Source: Arthrobacter cupressi (lineage in GTDB: Bacteria > Actinomycetota > Actinomycetes > Actinomycetales > Micrococcaceae). Taken from it: a stretch of DNA of 64,000 bases. Position numbers and translations under genes: made by a program. Where the stretch lies: contig NZ_FNEI01000002.1 in the NCBI RefSeq assembly GCF_900099975.1, positions 286,427 to 350,426 of the forward strand, read 5' to 3'. Below are positions 43,926-53,260 of the stretch, piece by piece; positions within the stretch are counted from its first letter, which is position 1, and each line of letters opens with the position of its first letter. The notes beneath the pieces were generated by a model that was not told the origin of the DNA, ran no database searches, and saw only the letters and a list, made by a program, of their open reading frames with translations.

Positions 43926-45437
43926 TCATTGCAGTTTGGCCAGATTGTGGGTGGCCGGGCCTTCCAGGAGCTTGCCTTCCGCGGAGAAGCGCGAACCGTG
44001 CAGCGGGCAGTCCCATGACTGTTCGGCGTCGTTCCAGTGCACGATTCCGCCGAGGTGGGCGCAATGTGCGGACAGCCGGCACACCGCGCCGCCCACCGTG
44101 GCCACCGCCGCCGCCTTGCCGTGGAAGAGCCCGGTGACGCCGGTGCCCTCGGCGGGCCGGGTGTCCTCGGTGATGGCCGGCTTGTCCTTCAATGCCGCAT
44201 TGTCCCGGACGTTCTGCAGTTGCGTGTCCAGGTTGAACGAGACTGTCGACACCGTTCCCCGGGGGCCGGTGGTCCGGTGGTGGATGGTGCGCGCCCAGTC
44301 CGGCTGCGGGCTGCCAGTGATGTCGGCGACGATGTCCAGTGCAGATACCACGCCATTGGTCATGCCCCATTTGTTGTAGCCCGTGCCGAAGAGGATTTTG
44401 CCCCGGCCCCGTGGCAGCTTGCCGAAGAACGGCATGAGGTTGACCGCCTGGTAATCCTGCGCCGACCAGGTGTGCGTCACCTCCGCGCCCGGGTAGTGTC
44501 CCTGCGCCCAGGCCACCAGCTGTGCCACCCGGGCCCTGGGCGACGGCGACCGCCCGCCCGGGTGCCCGAATCCGCCCACCAGCAGCAGGCCGCCGTCGGA
44601 CGTTCCGCCGTCCTGCTCCGGGTAATCGCGGATCGAACGGGTGGGCGGCTCGGCGGAGAGATACATTCCCGGCGGCGGGGTGACACCGTCGGGGAGCCGC
44701 AGGGCAGCGGCATACGAGCGGTTGGGGCGGAGCTTGGCGAAGTAGAGTCCGCGGTTCAGGACCGGGCTTCCGGTGGCCAGGACCACGGTCCGGGCGCGGA
44801 GATCGCCGCGCCGGGTGACCACCGTGAGCGGATCGCCGGCGTGGACGTTCATCAGCCGCACGCCTTCTACGATGCTCCCGCCGGCCTCCCTGACATCCGC
44901 GGCGAGGGCAGTCAACACATCCATGGGGTTGAACTGTGCCTGGTCCGGGAGGCGCAGGGCGCTCTCGACGCCGAACGGCAGGCCGGTCTCGCGGGTCGCC
45001 TCGACCTCCAGGCCGGCAGCCAGGGAGACTTTCAGCTCGGTGCGCAGCCGCTCCGCACCGGCTTTGGTGGTGGCGAAGGTGTAGGCGTCGCGGTACTGGA
45101 ACGGCACACCGCGCCCTTCCAGATAGTCCAGCAGCCACTGCTGTGCCGCCCGGTTCGCCTCCACGTACGCACGGACCTGCCGGATCGAAAACATGCTGTC
45201 CAGCCCGGACAGGACCGTGCCCTGCAACAGGCTCAGCTTCGCGGTGGTGTTCCCGGTGGCCGCCGCCCCCACCTGGCGGGCCTCAAGCACCAAGACCGAC
45301 GAACCGGCCCGGGCAAGCATCGCCGCCGTGGCCAGGCCCGTGATCCCGGCGCCCGCCACGACGACGTCGTATGTGCTCCCGGGTTCGAACGGATCGGTGG
45401 TGGTCCTGACGGCGGTTTCAAGCCACAAAGAGCCCAT
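43926..45437 (-). CDS. FAD-dependent oxidoreductase with C-terminal Rieske domain
   Basis: A 503-residue protein. A DAO-type FAD domain starts with DVVVAGAGITGLATAAMLARAG and ends before about 400. The C-terminal Rieske domain binds a 2Fe-2S cluster through CAHLGG and CPLHGSRF. ATG 45437 is chosen for AAGGGG upstream and the FAD motif position. Similar proteins are common in soil actinobacteria and bacilli; the substrate is unknown. GTGYNKWGMTNGVVSAL is a family segment. It is convergent with E2 (18-bp gap). Confidence 0.85.
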   Translation of the reverse strand: MGSLWLETAVRTTTDPFEPGSTYDVVVAGAGITGLATAAMLARAGSSVLVLEARQVGAAATGNTTAKLSLLQGTVLSGLDSMFSIRQVRAYVEANRAAQQWLLDYLEGRGVPFQYRDAYTFATTKAGAERLRTELKVSLAAGLEVEATRETGLPFGVESALRLPDQAQFNPMDVLTALAADVREAGGSIVEGVRLMNVHAGDPLTVVTRRGDLRARTVVLATGSPVLNRGLYFAKLRPNRSYAAALRLPDGVTPPPGMYLSAEPPTRSIRDYPEQDGGTSDGGLLLVGGFGHPGGRSPSPRARVAQLVAWAQGHYPGAEVTHTWSAQDYQAVNLMPFFGKLPRGRGKILFGTGYNKWGMTNGVVSALDIVADITGSPQPDWARTIHHRTTGPRGTVSTVSFNLDTQLQNVRDNAALKDKPAITEDTRPAEGTGVTGLFHGKAAAVATVGGAVCRLSAHCAHLGGIVHWNDAEQSWDCPLHGSRFSAEGKLLEGPATHNLAKLQ

Positions 45438-45631
45438 GGTGGTGCCCCTTCCTTCGGCCGGTCCGGGGCAGCCACGCCGGGGGTGGCCCGTCGGCGGCCG
45501 GCACACCTTCAGGGAAGCAGACGGCGGGGCGGGAAACAAGTGGTTCCCCGCCGCCGTCGGGCATCCCGAAAACCCGCACCGGCGGGTCTGACGCGGCACG
45601 GAACCTGCCCGGTCCGCCGGCGGGCCGTGGG

Positions 45632-45637
45632 TAGAAT
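45632..45637 (+). promoter_or_regulatory. -10 box of the MBL-fold gene
   Basis: TAGAAT at 45632-45637 lies 43 bp before the ATG; the -35 is weak. The 243-bp gap to the divergent FAD/Rieske gene holds no other clear element. Confidence 0.4.
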
Positions 45638-45680
45638 CGAGGCCTGAACACGCCGGAACGCGTCTGGATACGGAGACGAA

Positions 45681-46496
45681 ATGTCAGCTTGGCTCGAAGT
45701 AGGCCCGGATAACTATGTGCTGGAAACCCCTGGGCGGTTGCTGAACACGGGCCTGGTGGTGGGCCAGGAGCGCGCCATGGTGATCGATACCGGCTGCGGT
45801 CCCCGGCAGGGCCGGGAGATCCTGGCCGCCGTCCGCGAAAAGACGGAGCTGCCGCTGGTAGTGGTGAACACCCACGCCCACTATGACCACTACTTCGGCA
45901 ACGCCGTGTTCGCCGACGACGGCGCCACCGAGTTCTGGGCGCACGTCAACTGTGCCGCCACCATCGACGACGACGGCGACCACCAGCGCCGCCTGGTCGC
46001 GGACATCGAACCGGAAATGGCCGCCGGAAGCGGCGACGAGGCGGAGATCGTCATCCCGAACGCCATCGTCAAGGACCAGCCGGTGCTGGTGGACCTGGGC
46101 GGGCTGACTGTCACCCTCTTCTACCTGGGCCGGGGCCACACCGACGGTGACCTCCTGGTGGGCACCCCGAGCACCCTTTTCACCGGCGACCTGGTGGAAC
46201 AGGGCGCCCACCCCTCCTTCGAGGATTCCTACCCGGAAGAGTGGGCGGACGTGCTGCGGCACATCTCGGCCCTGCGCCACCGCTACGAATTCCTGATCCC
46301 GGGCCATGGAAAGCCCTGCAGCGACCAGTTCGTCAAGACCCTGGCCGACACCATGACCACCGCGGTCCGCCAGGCCCGGCAGTCCATCCGTGACATGCCT
46401 ACCGACGCCACCAAGGCGATCCCGGTGCTGCCCTACGGTCCGGAGCAGTCGCGCTGGTTCATCAAGCGCCTCCAGGAGACGCAGCCCCACCACTAA
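45681..46496 (+). CDS. Metallo-beta-lactamase-fold hydrolase
   Basis: A 271-residue MBL-fold protein. The zinc motif is THAHYDH (H65, H67, D69, H70); later ligands are in YLGRGHTDGD, FTGDLVEQGA and IPGHGKPC. The metal site is therefore complete. The group contains glyoxalase II-like thioesterases and many uncharacterised hydrolases; the general fold name does not imply beta-lactam resistance. CGGAGACG lies before the ATG. It ends 8 bp from the convergent permease gene. Confidence 0.86.
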   Translation: MSAWLEVGPDNYVLETPGRLLNTGLVVGQERAMVIDTGCGPRQGREILAAVREKTELPLVVVNTHAHYDHYFGNAVFADDGATEFWAHVNCAATIDDDGDHQRRLVADIEPEMAAGSGDEAEIVIPNAIVKDQPVLVDLGGLTVTLFYLGRGHTDGDLLVGTPSTLFTGDLVEQGAHPSFEDSYPEEWADVLRHISALRHRYEFLIPGHGKPCSDQFVKTLADTMTTAVRQARQSIRDMPTDATKAIPVLPYGPEQSRWFIKRLQETQPHH

Positions 46497-46503
46497 GTCA
46501 TAC

Positions 46504-47979
46504 TCAGCGGGGTGAATCGCTGAAGCGGTCCATGTCCCGGTTCAACCCCTCGTAGACTGCGGGCCGGCGGGATTTGAGCCAGGCCGCGGTACCCAAGCCC
46601 GCGAGGACTGCGAGGAGCAGCAGCCACGGCAGGACCCCGATCACCGGGCTGTCCGAACCGGCCAGTGCCGGGAAGTTCGCGATCGCCAGCCCCACGATCA
46701 GCGCCAACCCCAGTGCGCCGAGGCCGGGAGCGGCGAGCGTCCGCCAGAGCCTGGGGTCCCGCTGGCGCCGGAAATGCACGACGACGGCGACCGCGGCCAT
46801 GAGCTGCAGGCTCAGGATGCCGAGTGTGCCGAAGCCCGTCATGGACGCGGTGAGGGCCGTGATGGGGTCGAGGTTGGCGGCCCAGAAGATGAAGGCGATG
46901 CCTGTGCCGAAGGCGAGCTGGGCGATGCTGGCGTTCTGCGGAGCGCCGCTTCCGGGACGGGTCCGGCCCAGTGCGGTCGGGAGGACGCCGACGCGTCCGA
47001 AGGCGAAGATGTAGCGGCTCGCCGAATTGTGCAGGGCCAGCAGCGCCGCGAAGAGCGAGACGAGCAGCAGCACCATCATGGCTTTGGTCAGGAAGTCACC
47101 CAGGTATTCGGTGGAAATGGCGAAGACCAAGTCCCCGGTGGCCAGGTGTTCCACGGCCGTTCCCTGCGCCTGTTCCACACCGAGGGCGCTGACGATCGCC
47201 CAGCTGGTGAACGCCGCGAAGGCCCCAATGAAGAGGATGGACAGGTAGGTCGCCTTCGGGATGGTGCGGCGCGGATCCCTGGCCTCTTCGCCGAACAGTC
47301 CCGTGGCCTCGAAACCCACAAAGCAGTTCGCGGCGAACAAGAGCCCCAGGCCGAGCGAACCGGAGAACACGAACTCCGGCGAGAAAGCGGCGGGCGCGAA
47401 GCCGTGGCGGAACAGGACCGAGAAATCCAGGACCAGAAGGATCGACACCTCCAGCACCAGGCAGACCCCCAGGACCTTGGCGCTGACGTCGATGCCGCGG
47501 CGGCTGAGCAGGAAGACGGCGGCGACCGAAACCAGGCTCCACCCGAACCAGGGAAGGTCCAGGCCGGTGAGGTCCTTGACCACCGTGGCGGTGAAGAAGC
47601 CGGAGGTTCCAATGGCGCCGGCGACGAAGCAGTTATAGCCGAGCATCGCCACGAAACCGGCCGCGAGCCCGAACGGCCTGCCCATTCCGCGCACAACGAA
47701 GGCGTAGAAGCCGCCGGCGCTGACCAGGGTGCGGGCCATCTGGGCATACCCCACCGCGAAGAGCAGCAGGATGGCGGTGGCGATGAGGAATGATCCGGGC
47801 ATGCCGCCGCCGTTGCCCACGGCGATGCCGATGGCCGCGATCACGATGATGCCGGTCAGCGGTGCCACCGCGGCAAGGACGAGGAAGACGATGCCGCCGA
47901 CGCCGAGCGCATCGCGCCTCAGCTCCTGCCGCGGGGCCGTGGAGGTGGTCTGCCCAAGGGACTGTGATGAAGGTCTCAT
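46504..47979 (-). CDS. APC-superfamily amino-acid/polyamine permease
   Basis: A 491-residue membrane protein with about 12 hydrophobic helices. GVGGIVFLVLAAVAPLTGI at the N-terminus, GGFYAFVVRGMGRPFGLAAGF and CFVGFEATGLFGEEARDPRRTIPKA match the APC group that includes ethanolamine and putrescine permeases. The substrate is unknown. An AT-type -10 (CATACT) ends six bases before the ATG, so it may also be leaderless. It is not clearly linked to its neighbours. Confidence 0.86.
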   Translation of the reverse strand: MRPSSQSLGQTTSTAPRQELRRDALGVGGIVFLVLAAVAPLTGIIVIAAIGIAVGNGGGMPGSFLIATAILLLFAVGYAQMARTLVSAGGFYAFVVRGMGRPFGLAAGFVAMLGYNCFVAGAIGTSGFFTATVVKDLTGLDLPWFGWSLVSVAAVFLLSRRGIDVSAKVLGVCLVLEVSILLVLDFSVLFRHGFAPAAFSPEFVFSGSLGLGLLFAANCFVGFEATGLFGEEARDPRRTIPKATYLSILFIGAFAAFTSWAIVSALGVEQAQGTAVEHLATGDLVFAISTEYLGDFLTKAMMVLLLVSLFAALLALHNSASRYIFAFGRVGVLPTALGRTRPGSGAPQNASIAQLAFGTGIAFIFWAANLDPITALTASMTGFGTLGILSLQLMAAVAVVVHFRRQRDPRLWRTLAAPGLGALGLALIVGLAIANFPALAGSDSPVIGVLPWLLLLAVLAGLGTAAWLKSRRPAVYEGLNRDMDRFSDSPR

Positions 47980-48103
47980 GCAGGGAGTATGGCCGTCCGG
48001 AACATGCCGCGACTTGTTCCTGCGTGTGTTCGCTTTGTCACACAGCGCAGGGTGGACCCCGCCGCCGGGCCCCGCCTTCTGCTGCAGCGTGGTCCCGGGC
48101 GTT

Positions 48104-48119
48104 TAGACTTAGCGTTTGA
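48104..48119 (+). promoter_or_regulatory. -10 box before the MinD-like gene
   Basis: TAGACT (48104-48109) is followed by six bases and TTG 48116, then ATG 48119. If the leaderless spacing holds, transcription begins on the TTG; a downstream ATG (48176) with GGGGGA upstream is also possible. Confidence 0.45.
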
Positions 48120-49474
48120 TGCATTCCAATCGAGCTCCGCAGCCCACGCCGTTGCGGGTCCTGGGGGACGACACCATGGCGGATTCCGTGCACGACGACA
48201 ACGACCCAGCTACCGCTACCGAAGGGCAGCAAGAGTTCCGCAGCCGCCGCGATCGCCGGCGCGCCGAGGACGATGCCCGGACAGGAACCATGCCTATCGT
48301 CCCCGCAAACAAGCCCGAACCCGCAACCGCTTCGGGCGGTCTCCTCCAGAGCAGTTCCTGGGCCGCGGCGGCCGCCGCCGCGGATGCCGGCACCGCCGCC
48401 GGAACCACCGCGCAGCCGGACCCTGACCCCGGTGCGGATGCCGCCGTCGTCGACGGTCAGGGAGCCCTGGACGCCCCGGGACCGGAGGCGCCTTTGGACG
48501 GGGAGCTCCCGACGGCGGAACGCGCCGCCCTGCGCACGTCACCGCTGCCGGACTTCATCAGTTCCCCGGGCTCGTTCGTGAAGGAACAGAAGCCCCGGCC
48601 CATCGGCGGTTTCCGCGGGGCCGTCTACCGGCTCACCGGCGGGGCCTGGAACCTGGGGCCCAGCGCGAAGCAGCGGCAGGAAGACGAGCTGGCGCGACGG
48701 ATCTCCCGGCAGCTGCAGGGCAGCTTCAACACCGCGATCCTGAGCCTCAAGGGCGGTATCGGCAAGACCTCCACCACGGTGGGCGTGGGCCTCACCCTGG
48801 CCGAATACCGGGGCGACCCGCCGTGTGCGATCGACGCCAACCCGGATTCCGGCGACCTCGTGGAACGGGCGCTCGGCGAGGGCATCTACCAGCGCTCCAC
48901 CCCGCGCACCATCACGGACCTGCTGGGCAACCTGGAAAGCATCGACTCGCTGACGGGGCTCTCCCGCTACATGCACCATGCGGGGCGCCTGCACCTGATC
49001 GCGGGGGAGCAGGACCCGGAAGTCTCGGATTCCCTCACCGCGGCGGAGTACCTGAAGATCCGCCAGCTGATTTCGAGCTACTATTCCGTGGCCCTGACCG
49101 ACTGCGGCACCGGGGTCACCCACAACGCCATGAAGGGCATCCTGCAGTCCGCGGACAACCTGATCATCGCCGCTGGGTACGCCGTCAGCGGCGCCAAGCG
49201 GGCCCGCAGTACCCTGCACTGGCTGGCCAGCCACGGCTACGAGGAGTTGGCCCGCAACGCGATCGTGGTCATCACGGACAAGGACGAGGTCTCCTCCCGG
49301 GTGGACAAGAGCGCCATCGAGGAACATCTCTCCGGGATCTGCCGCCAGCTGATCGCCGTGCCCCATGACAGGGGAGTGGCCGACGGCGACCTGGTCACCC
49401 TGGATGTGCTGCGTCCCGAGACCCGCCGCGCCTACAAGGAGATCGCCGCCGCGATCGTTGACGGCTACGTCTAA
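48119..49474 (+). CDS. MinD/ParA-like ATPase with long disordered N-terminus
   Basis: A 451-residue P-loop ATPase of the SIMIBI class. Residues 1-150 are Ala/Pro/Asp/Arg-rich and probably disordered. The deviant Walker A KGGIGKTS is at 211-218, followed by CAIDANPDSGDL and LTDCGTGVTHNAMKG. The layout resembles the EspI-type ATPases linked to type VII secretion, but no ESX gene is here. It may position a protein at the membrane or pole. The start is uncertain (TTG 48116, ATG 48119 or ATG 48176). A diguanylate cyclase gene follows after 20 bp. Confidence 0.82.
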   Translation: MHSNRAPQPTPLRVLGDDTMADSVHDDNDPATATEGQQEFRSRRDRRRAEDDARTGTMPIVPANKPEPATASGGLLQSSSWAAAAAAADAGTAAGTTAQPDPDPGADAAVVDGQGALDAPGPEAPLDGELPTAERAALRTSPLPDFISSPGSFVKEQKPRPIGGFRGAVYRLTGGAWNLGPSAKQRQEDELARRISRQLQGSFNTAILSLKGGIGKTSTTVGVGLTLAEYRGDPPCAIDANPDSGDLVERALGEGIYQRSTPRTITDLLGNLESIDSLTGLSRYMHHAGRLHLIAGEQDPEVSDSLTAAEYLKIRQLISSYYSVALTDCGTGVTHNAMKGILQSADNLIIAAGYAVSGAKRARSTLHWLASHGYEELARNAIVVITDKDEVSSRVDKSAIEEHLSGICRQLIAVPHDRGVADGDLVTLDVLRPETRRAYKEIAAAIVDGYV

Positions 49475-49494
49475 CAGGCGATGGCAGGCAAACC

Positions 49495-50640
49495 ATGGTG
49501 CTCGATACGGTGACCCTGAGGGTGGCCCTTGGCGTAGTCACCCTCACGTTGTTTCTCCTGTTCTATTCCTCGTTCCGCCGCACACGCTCCCGCTACAGCG
49601 GCTGGTGGTCCCTTGCCCTCCTGTTCTTCCTGACGGGCAACCTGGCCCTGCTGCTGCACGGCACCCCGCACCAGGCCTGGGCCAATCCCGCCGGGAACGT
49701 GCTGCTGGTGACCGGTGCCTTCAGCGTCTGGGCGGGCTCCCGTTCCCTGCGCTTGCTGGGCACGCCCCGGTGGCTATTCCTGGCAGGACCGGCCTTCACT
49801 GCCGTGGCGTCCCTGCTGGACAGTCCGGCGTCGAACACCTGGTCCGGCGGGCTGGCCTACCTCGGCATGATGACGGTGGGGATCGCGCTTGCATCGCGTG
49901 AGCTGTGGCTCCTGAAGCCGGGAGCGTCCCAGGTCCACAGGACCATCGCAGTGGCCGCGGGATTCATGGCCGCGTACTACCTCTGCCGCTGGGTGGTGTA
50001 CCTCGCGGACGGGCCGCTCGGACCCGTTTTCCGGACGTACTTCAACCCCGCCATGACCAGCCTGATCACCCTGGTGCTGCTGGTCTCGGTTTCGTACAGC
50101 ATGACCGCGCTGAGCAACGAACAGCTCATCAACGGTCTCAGCGAACGCGCCACCCGGGATGGCCTCACGGGCCTCCTCAACCGCTCTGCCTTCATGGAAC
50201 TCGCCACCGAGGAGGTTTACCGCCTCAAAGCCACCGGGTCTGCAGGCGCCCTGATTCTGGCGGACCTTGACCATTTCAAGGCCCTCAACGACCTCCACGG
50301 CCACACCGCTGGCGATGCCGCGATCAAGGCCTTCGCCTCGGCCTGCGCTGCGTCCGTCCGCTCCACCGACCTTGTGGCGCGCTACGGCGGCGAGGAGTTC
50401 ATCATCCTGCTGCCCGGCGCCAACCAGGAGAGCGCGAAAATCATCGCCGGCGCAATCAGCCGCAAGCTTATGGACACGGACACCGGGCTCGCGCTTCCCA
50501 CGGTGAGTTACGGCGTCGCCGTCAGCACCAGCGCCCACGCCGACCTGGCCGGCATGATCTCCGCGGCCGACGCCGCGCTCTACGAAGCCAAGGCGCTTGG
50601 CAGGAACCGCGTGGTCTGCGTCGGATCGCAAAGCCAATGA
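49495..50640 (+). CDS. Membrane-bound diguanylate cyclase (GGDEF)
   Basis: A 381-residue protein. Seven or so hydrophobic helices (about 5-205) form a membrane sensor without a recognised ligand domain, followed by a GGDEF domain (about 215-375). The active-site motif is GGEEF (298-302), active in many cyclases. The product-inhibition site RxxD is present as RSTD (289-292), five residues ahead. It should make c-di-GMP in response to a membrane signal. It follows the MinD-like gene by 20 bp and overlaps the MFS gene by 4 bp. Confidence 0.9.
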   Translation: MVLDTVTLRVALGVVTLTLFLLFYSSFRRTRSRYSGWWSLALLFFLTGNLALLLHGTPHQAWANPAGNVLLVTGAFSVWAGSRSLRLLGTPRWLFLAGPAFTAVASLLDSPASNTWSGGLAYLGMMTVGIALASRELWLLKPGASQVHRTIAVAAGFMAAYYLCRWVVYLADGPLGPVFRTYFNPAMTSLITLVLLVSVSYSMTALSNEQLINGLSERATRDGLTGLLNRSAFMELATEEVYRLKATGSAGALILADLDHFKALNDLHGHTAGDAAIKAFASACAASVRSTDLVARYGGEEFIILLPGANQESAKIIAGAISRKLMDTDTGLALPTVSYGVAVSTSAHADLAGMISAADAALYEAKALGRNRVVCVGSQSQ

Positions 50641-51857
50641 GCGCCACCAGGACGTCCCCTCCCTTCTCCCTGCGCAGCATCGCCCTTCCGGCCTTCGGGC
50701 CCACCGTGCTGTTCTGCCTCGGCGAAGGCGCGGTCCTGCCCGTGGCGGCGCTGTCCGCCCGCGAACTCGGCGCCAGCGCGGCCCTGGCGGCACTGCTGGT
50801 CACGCTCATCGGGGTGGGGTCCTGGTTCTTCAACATCCCGGCCTCGCTCATCACCATCCGATTCGGGGAGCGCTGGGCCATCACCGGCGCGGGCACCATC
50901 GGTGCGCTGGCGCTGCTGGCGGCCGCCCTCGCTCCGCAGCTCCCGCAGGGCCTGTGGCTGCTGGCGGTGGCGATGACCGTCGTCGGAATGGCCACAAGTG
51001 TCTTCAACCTGGCCCGGCAGAAATACCTCACCGAGGCCGTGCCGGTGGAATTCCGAGCGAGGGCGCTGTCCACGCTGGGCGGGAGCACCCGGATCGGGGT
51101 GTTCATCGGACCCTTCGTGGGGGCTGCGGCCATGCAGTTCCTGGGCATCGCCGGCGCGTTCTGGGTGGGCGCCGTGGCCATGGCGGCTGCCGCGGGCCTT
51201 TCCCTCACTATCCCGGACCTCGTGGCGAAGGGGCCCGGAACGCCGGACGCCGCCGCGGGCCCGGAACCGACCCTGCGGAACGTCGCGTCCGCCCATGCAA
51301 TGGTGCTGTTCGCGCTGGGCAGCGGCGTGCTGCTGCTGGCGGCACTGCGTGCTTCGCGGCAGGTGGTCATCCCGCTCTGGGCGGACCACCTGGGCCTGGA
51401 TGCCACCCACGCCGCACTGATCTACGGCGTTTCCGGCGCGATCGACATGCTGGTCTTCTACCCGGCAGGCAAGCTCATGGACCGCAAGGGCCGCTTGTGG
51501 GTGGCCCTGCCATCCACGGTGATCATGGGCGTGTCACTGTTCCTGATCCCGCTGTCCTCCGGGTTCCTCGGCCTGCTCCTGTCGGCCATGCTGATCGGCT
51601 TCGGCAACGGCATCAGTTCCGGGCTGGTCATGACGCTGGGCGCGGATTTCTCCCCGGAACGGGGCCGCGGCCAGTTCCTGGGCCTGTGGCGGTTCATCGC
51701 CGACGCCGGCAGCACCGGCGGGCCGATGCTGCTGTCCGCGATGACCGCCGCTGTCTCGCTTGCCGCCGGGATCTGGTCATGCGGGGTGCTGGGCCTGGCC
51801 GCGGCGGCAGTGTTCGCCGTCGCCCTGCCCAAGCTGAAGCACCGCCGGAACTACTAG
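50637..51857 (+). CDS. MFS transporter
   Basis: A 406-residue major-facilitator protein with about 12 helices. Motif A-like segments are IRFGERWAIT between helices 2 and 3 and GKLMDRKGRLWVALP between helices 8 and 9. The type is close to drug or metabolite efflux carriers; the cargo is unknown. The ATG overlaps the cyclase stop (ATGA), so it is co-translated with the cyclase. Confidence 0.85.
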   Translation: MSATRTSPPFSLRSIALPAFGPTVLFCLGEGAVLPVAALSARELGASAALAALLVTLIGVGSWFFNIPASLITIRFGERWAITGAGTIGALALLAAALAPQLPQGLWLLAVAMTVVGMATSVFNLARQKYLTEAVPVEFRARALSTLGGSTRIGVFIGPFVGAAAMQFLGIAGAFWVGAVAMAAAAGLSLTIPDLVAKGPGTPDAAAGPEPTLRNVASAHAMVLFALGSGVLLLAALRASRQVVIPLWADHLGLDATHAALIYGVSGAIDMLVFYPAGKLMDRKGRLWVALPSTVIMGVSLFLIPLSSGFLGLLLSAMLIGFGNGISSGLVMTLGADFSPERGRGQFLGLWRFIADAGSTGGPMLLSAMTAAVSLAAGIWSCGVLGLAAAAVFAVALPKLKHRRNY

Positions 51858-51955
51858 CCGCGGCGGAACTCAGCCGGGGGTCTTCTGCGGCGGCGGCGGG
51901 ACCGGGATGATTGGAGTGCCGACATCTGCCGGCCTTGGATCGATCGGAGAAGGTC

Positions 51956-52126
51956 ATGCTCAAGGTCCTGCTGTGCAAGCTGAACATCCAGCACGATTGG
52001 CACATCGAACACGCCGAGGACGGCGGCCTGTACAAGCGTTGCAGGCGTTGCGGCAAGGACGATGACCGCGGCGGCGGCGGGACCGGTGCACCCGGCACCT
52101 GGGCTGGTCCGGCAGGTATGGGCTAG
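51956..52126 (+). CDS. Small CxxC protein (55 residues)
   Basis: A 55-residue protein starting MLKVLLCKLNIQHDWHIEH and containing KRCRRCGKDD. C7, H13 or H16 and the CRRC pair could bind one zinc. The Gly/Pro-rich tail is likely flexible. GGAGAAGG stands 2-5 nt before the ATG, and the motif pattern looks conserved rather than random. I recall similar short proteins from other Arthrobacter genomes but have no function for them. Confidence 0.6.
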   Translation: MLKVLLCKLNIQHDWHIEHAEDGGLYKRCRRCGKDDDRGGGGTGAPGTWAGPAGMG

Positions 52127-52137
52127 GGAGCCGCTGT

Positions 52138-53106
52138 TCAGTTGCGGCGGCGTGCGGCATGGCCGAACAGCCACGTGGCGGTCACTGTCCCCAGATACCC
52201 CGTGATGACGATCAGCGAGACCCCGGCCCAGAAGTAGTTGGTAGTGCTTTCCTCCTGCGAGAGGCCGGGAATTCCGAGGCCGAAGGGCGCGATCCTGAGC
52301 AGCGAGTAGACAGCCACGCCCGCGGAAATCAGCCCCGCCAGCACGGAAAGCATCAGCCAGAGCCGCGAGGATGCCCAGTGCTCGCGGTGGCCACCCCACA
52401 CGTTCCAGCGGTTTCCGGTGCGCATGATCAGCCAGCCCGCGGGCAGCATCACGGCGCCAGTCACCAGGAAGCCGGCGACGACGTCCGCGGGGCGGTGCCA
52501 CTGGTTGACCAGGGTGGACACGCCGGCGGCGACGGCGAAGCTGCCGCCCAGGAATCCTGCCAGCGGCCGCCACCGCGGAGACGCCACCAGGAACACCGCC
52601 GCGGCGGCCGAGGCTGCCAGCGTGGTGTGTCCCGAGGGTAGGGAATTCAGTTCCAGGGTTTGGATGCCCGTGAAGGGCCGGTCCGGGAACCAGTCCTTGA
52701 GCAACTGCGTGGCGAGGTTCGCGGCAGCGCAGGCCGCCACCGTGATGCCCGCCGCCGTCCAGCGGCGCCGGGCCAGCGTGACGAAGAGGACCACGACGGC
52801 GGCAATCGCCAGGGAGATCCCCGGAAGCAGGTCCAGGAAGCGCGTGGTGGCCCGGCCGGCCGGACCGTGCAGTTCCCCGGCTTCGACGAGGGCCGATTCG
52901 TCGATGTACTGGCCGGTAGTGGTCCGGACGAAGAAGTAGTAGCTTGCCGCGATTCCGGCGACGCACGCCAGCGTGGCCAGCGCGAAGAGCAGGCCGCTGC
53001 CCTTGGCAGCCGGCTGTCCCGCGGGTTCCTGCGTCCCGCGTGCGTCCCGTTGCCCGCCGGCGTCCAACTGGGCGGTCCGGGGGCTGCTGTCTCCTCGAAA
53101 GATCAT
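52138..53106 (-). CDS. PAP2-superfamily membrane phosphatase
   Basis: A 322-residue membrane phosphatase with about seven helices. The three PAP2 motifs are present: KDWFPDRP, PSGHTT and WHRPADVVAG. They place it with undecaprenyl-pyrophosphate or phosphatidate phosphatases. The C-terminal part has three further helices. ATG 53106 is chosen because the upstream in-frame residues look non-coding, but no well-spaced SD is seen. A divergent sugar operon starts 155 bp away. Confidence 0.83.
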   Translation of the reverse strand: MIFRGDSSPRTAQLDAGGQRDARGTQEPAGQPAAKGSGLLFALATLACVAGIAASYYFFVRTTTGQYIDESALVEAGELHGPAGRATTRFLDLLPGISLAIAAVVVLFVTLARRRWTAAGITVAACAAANLATQLLKDWFPDRPFTGIQTLELNSLPSGHTTLAASAAAAVFLVASPRWRPLAGFLGGSFAVAAGVSTLVNQWHRPADVVAGFLVTGAVMLPAGWLIMRTGNRWNVWGGHREHWASSRLWLMLSVLAGLISAGVAVYSLLRIAPFGLGIPGLSQEESTTNYFWAGVSLIVITGYLGTVTATWLFGHAARRRN

Positions 53107-53200
53107 CCCTTTCAGGGTGCCACACCCGGCCCGGCAGGACACATTACCCGGCGCAGCTTCAGCTTGGCCGCGGTGAGGAAACGGCAACCACGATGTGACT

Positions 53201-53216
53201 CTTGACACGTGTTAGG
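53201..53216 (+). promoter_or_regulatory. LacI operator O1 overlapping the -35
   Basis: CTTGACAC and GTGTTAGG form an imperfect 16-bp palindrome that contains the -35 TTGACA (53202-53207). The -10 TACAGT is at 53226-53231 after 18 bp. Its centre lies 32 bp from that of O2, about three helical turns. Confidence 0.75.
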
Positions 53217-53230
53217 TCGACGTTCTACAG

Positions 53231-53250
53231 TTCCTAACACGTGTTAGGAA
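53231..53250 (+). promoter_or_regulatory. LacI operator O2, perfect 20-bp palindrome
   Basis: TTCCTAACAC followed by its exact complement. It covers the expected transcription start and reaches the SD of the binding-protein gene. Confidence 0.85.
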
Positions 53251-53260
53251 GGAATTAGAC

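Noticed and set aside
45681..46496. Beta-lactam resistance gene
   Set aside because: The MBL fold is shared by many hydrolases and nothing here points to beta-lactams.
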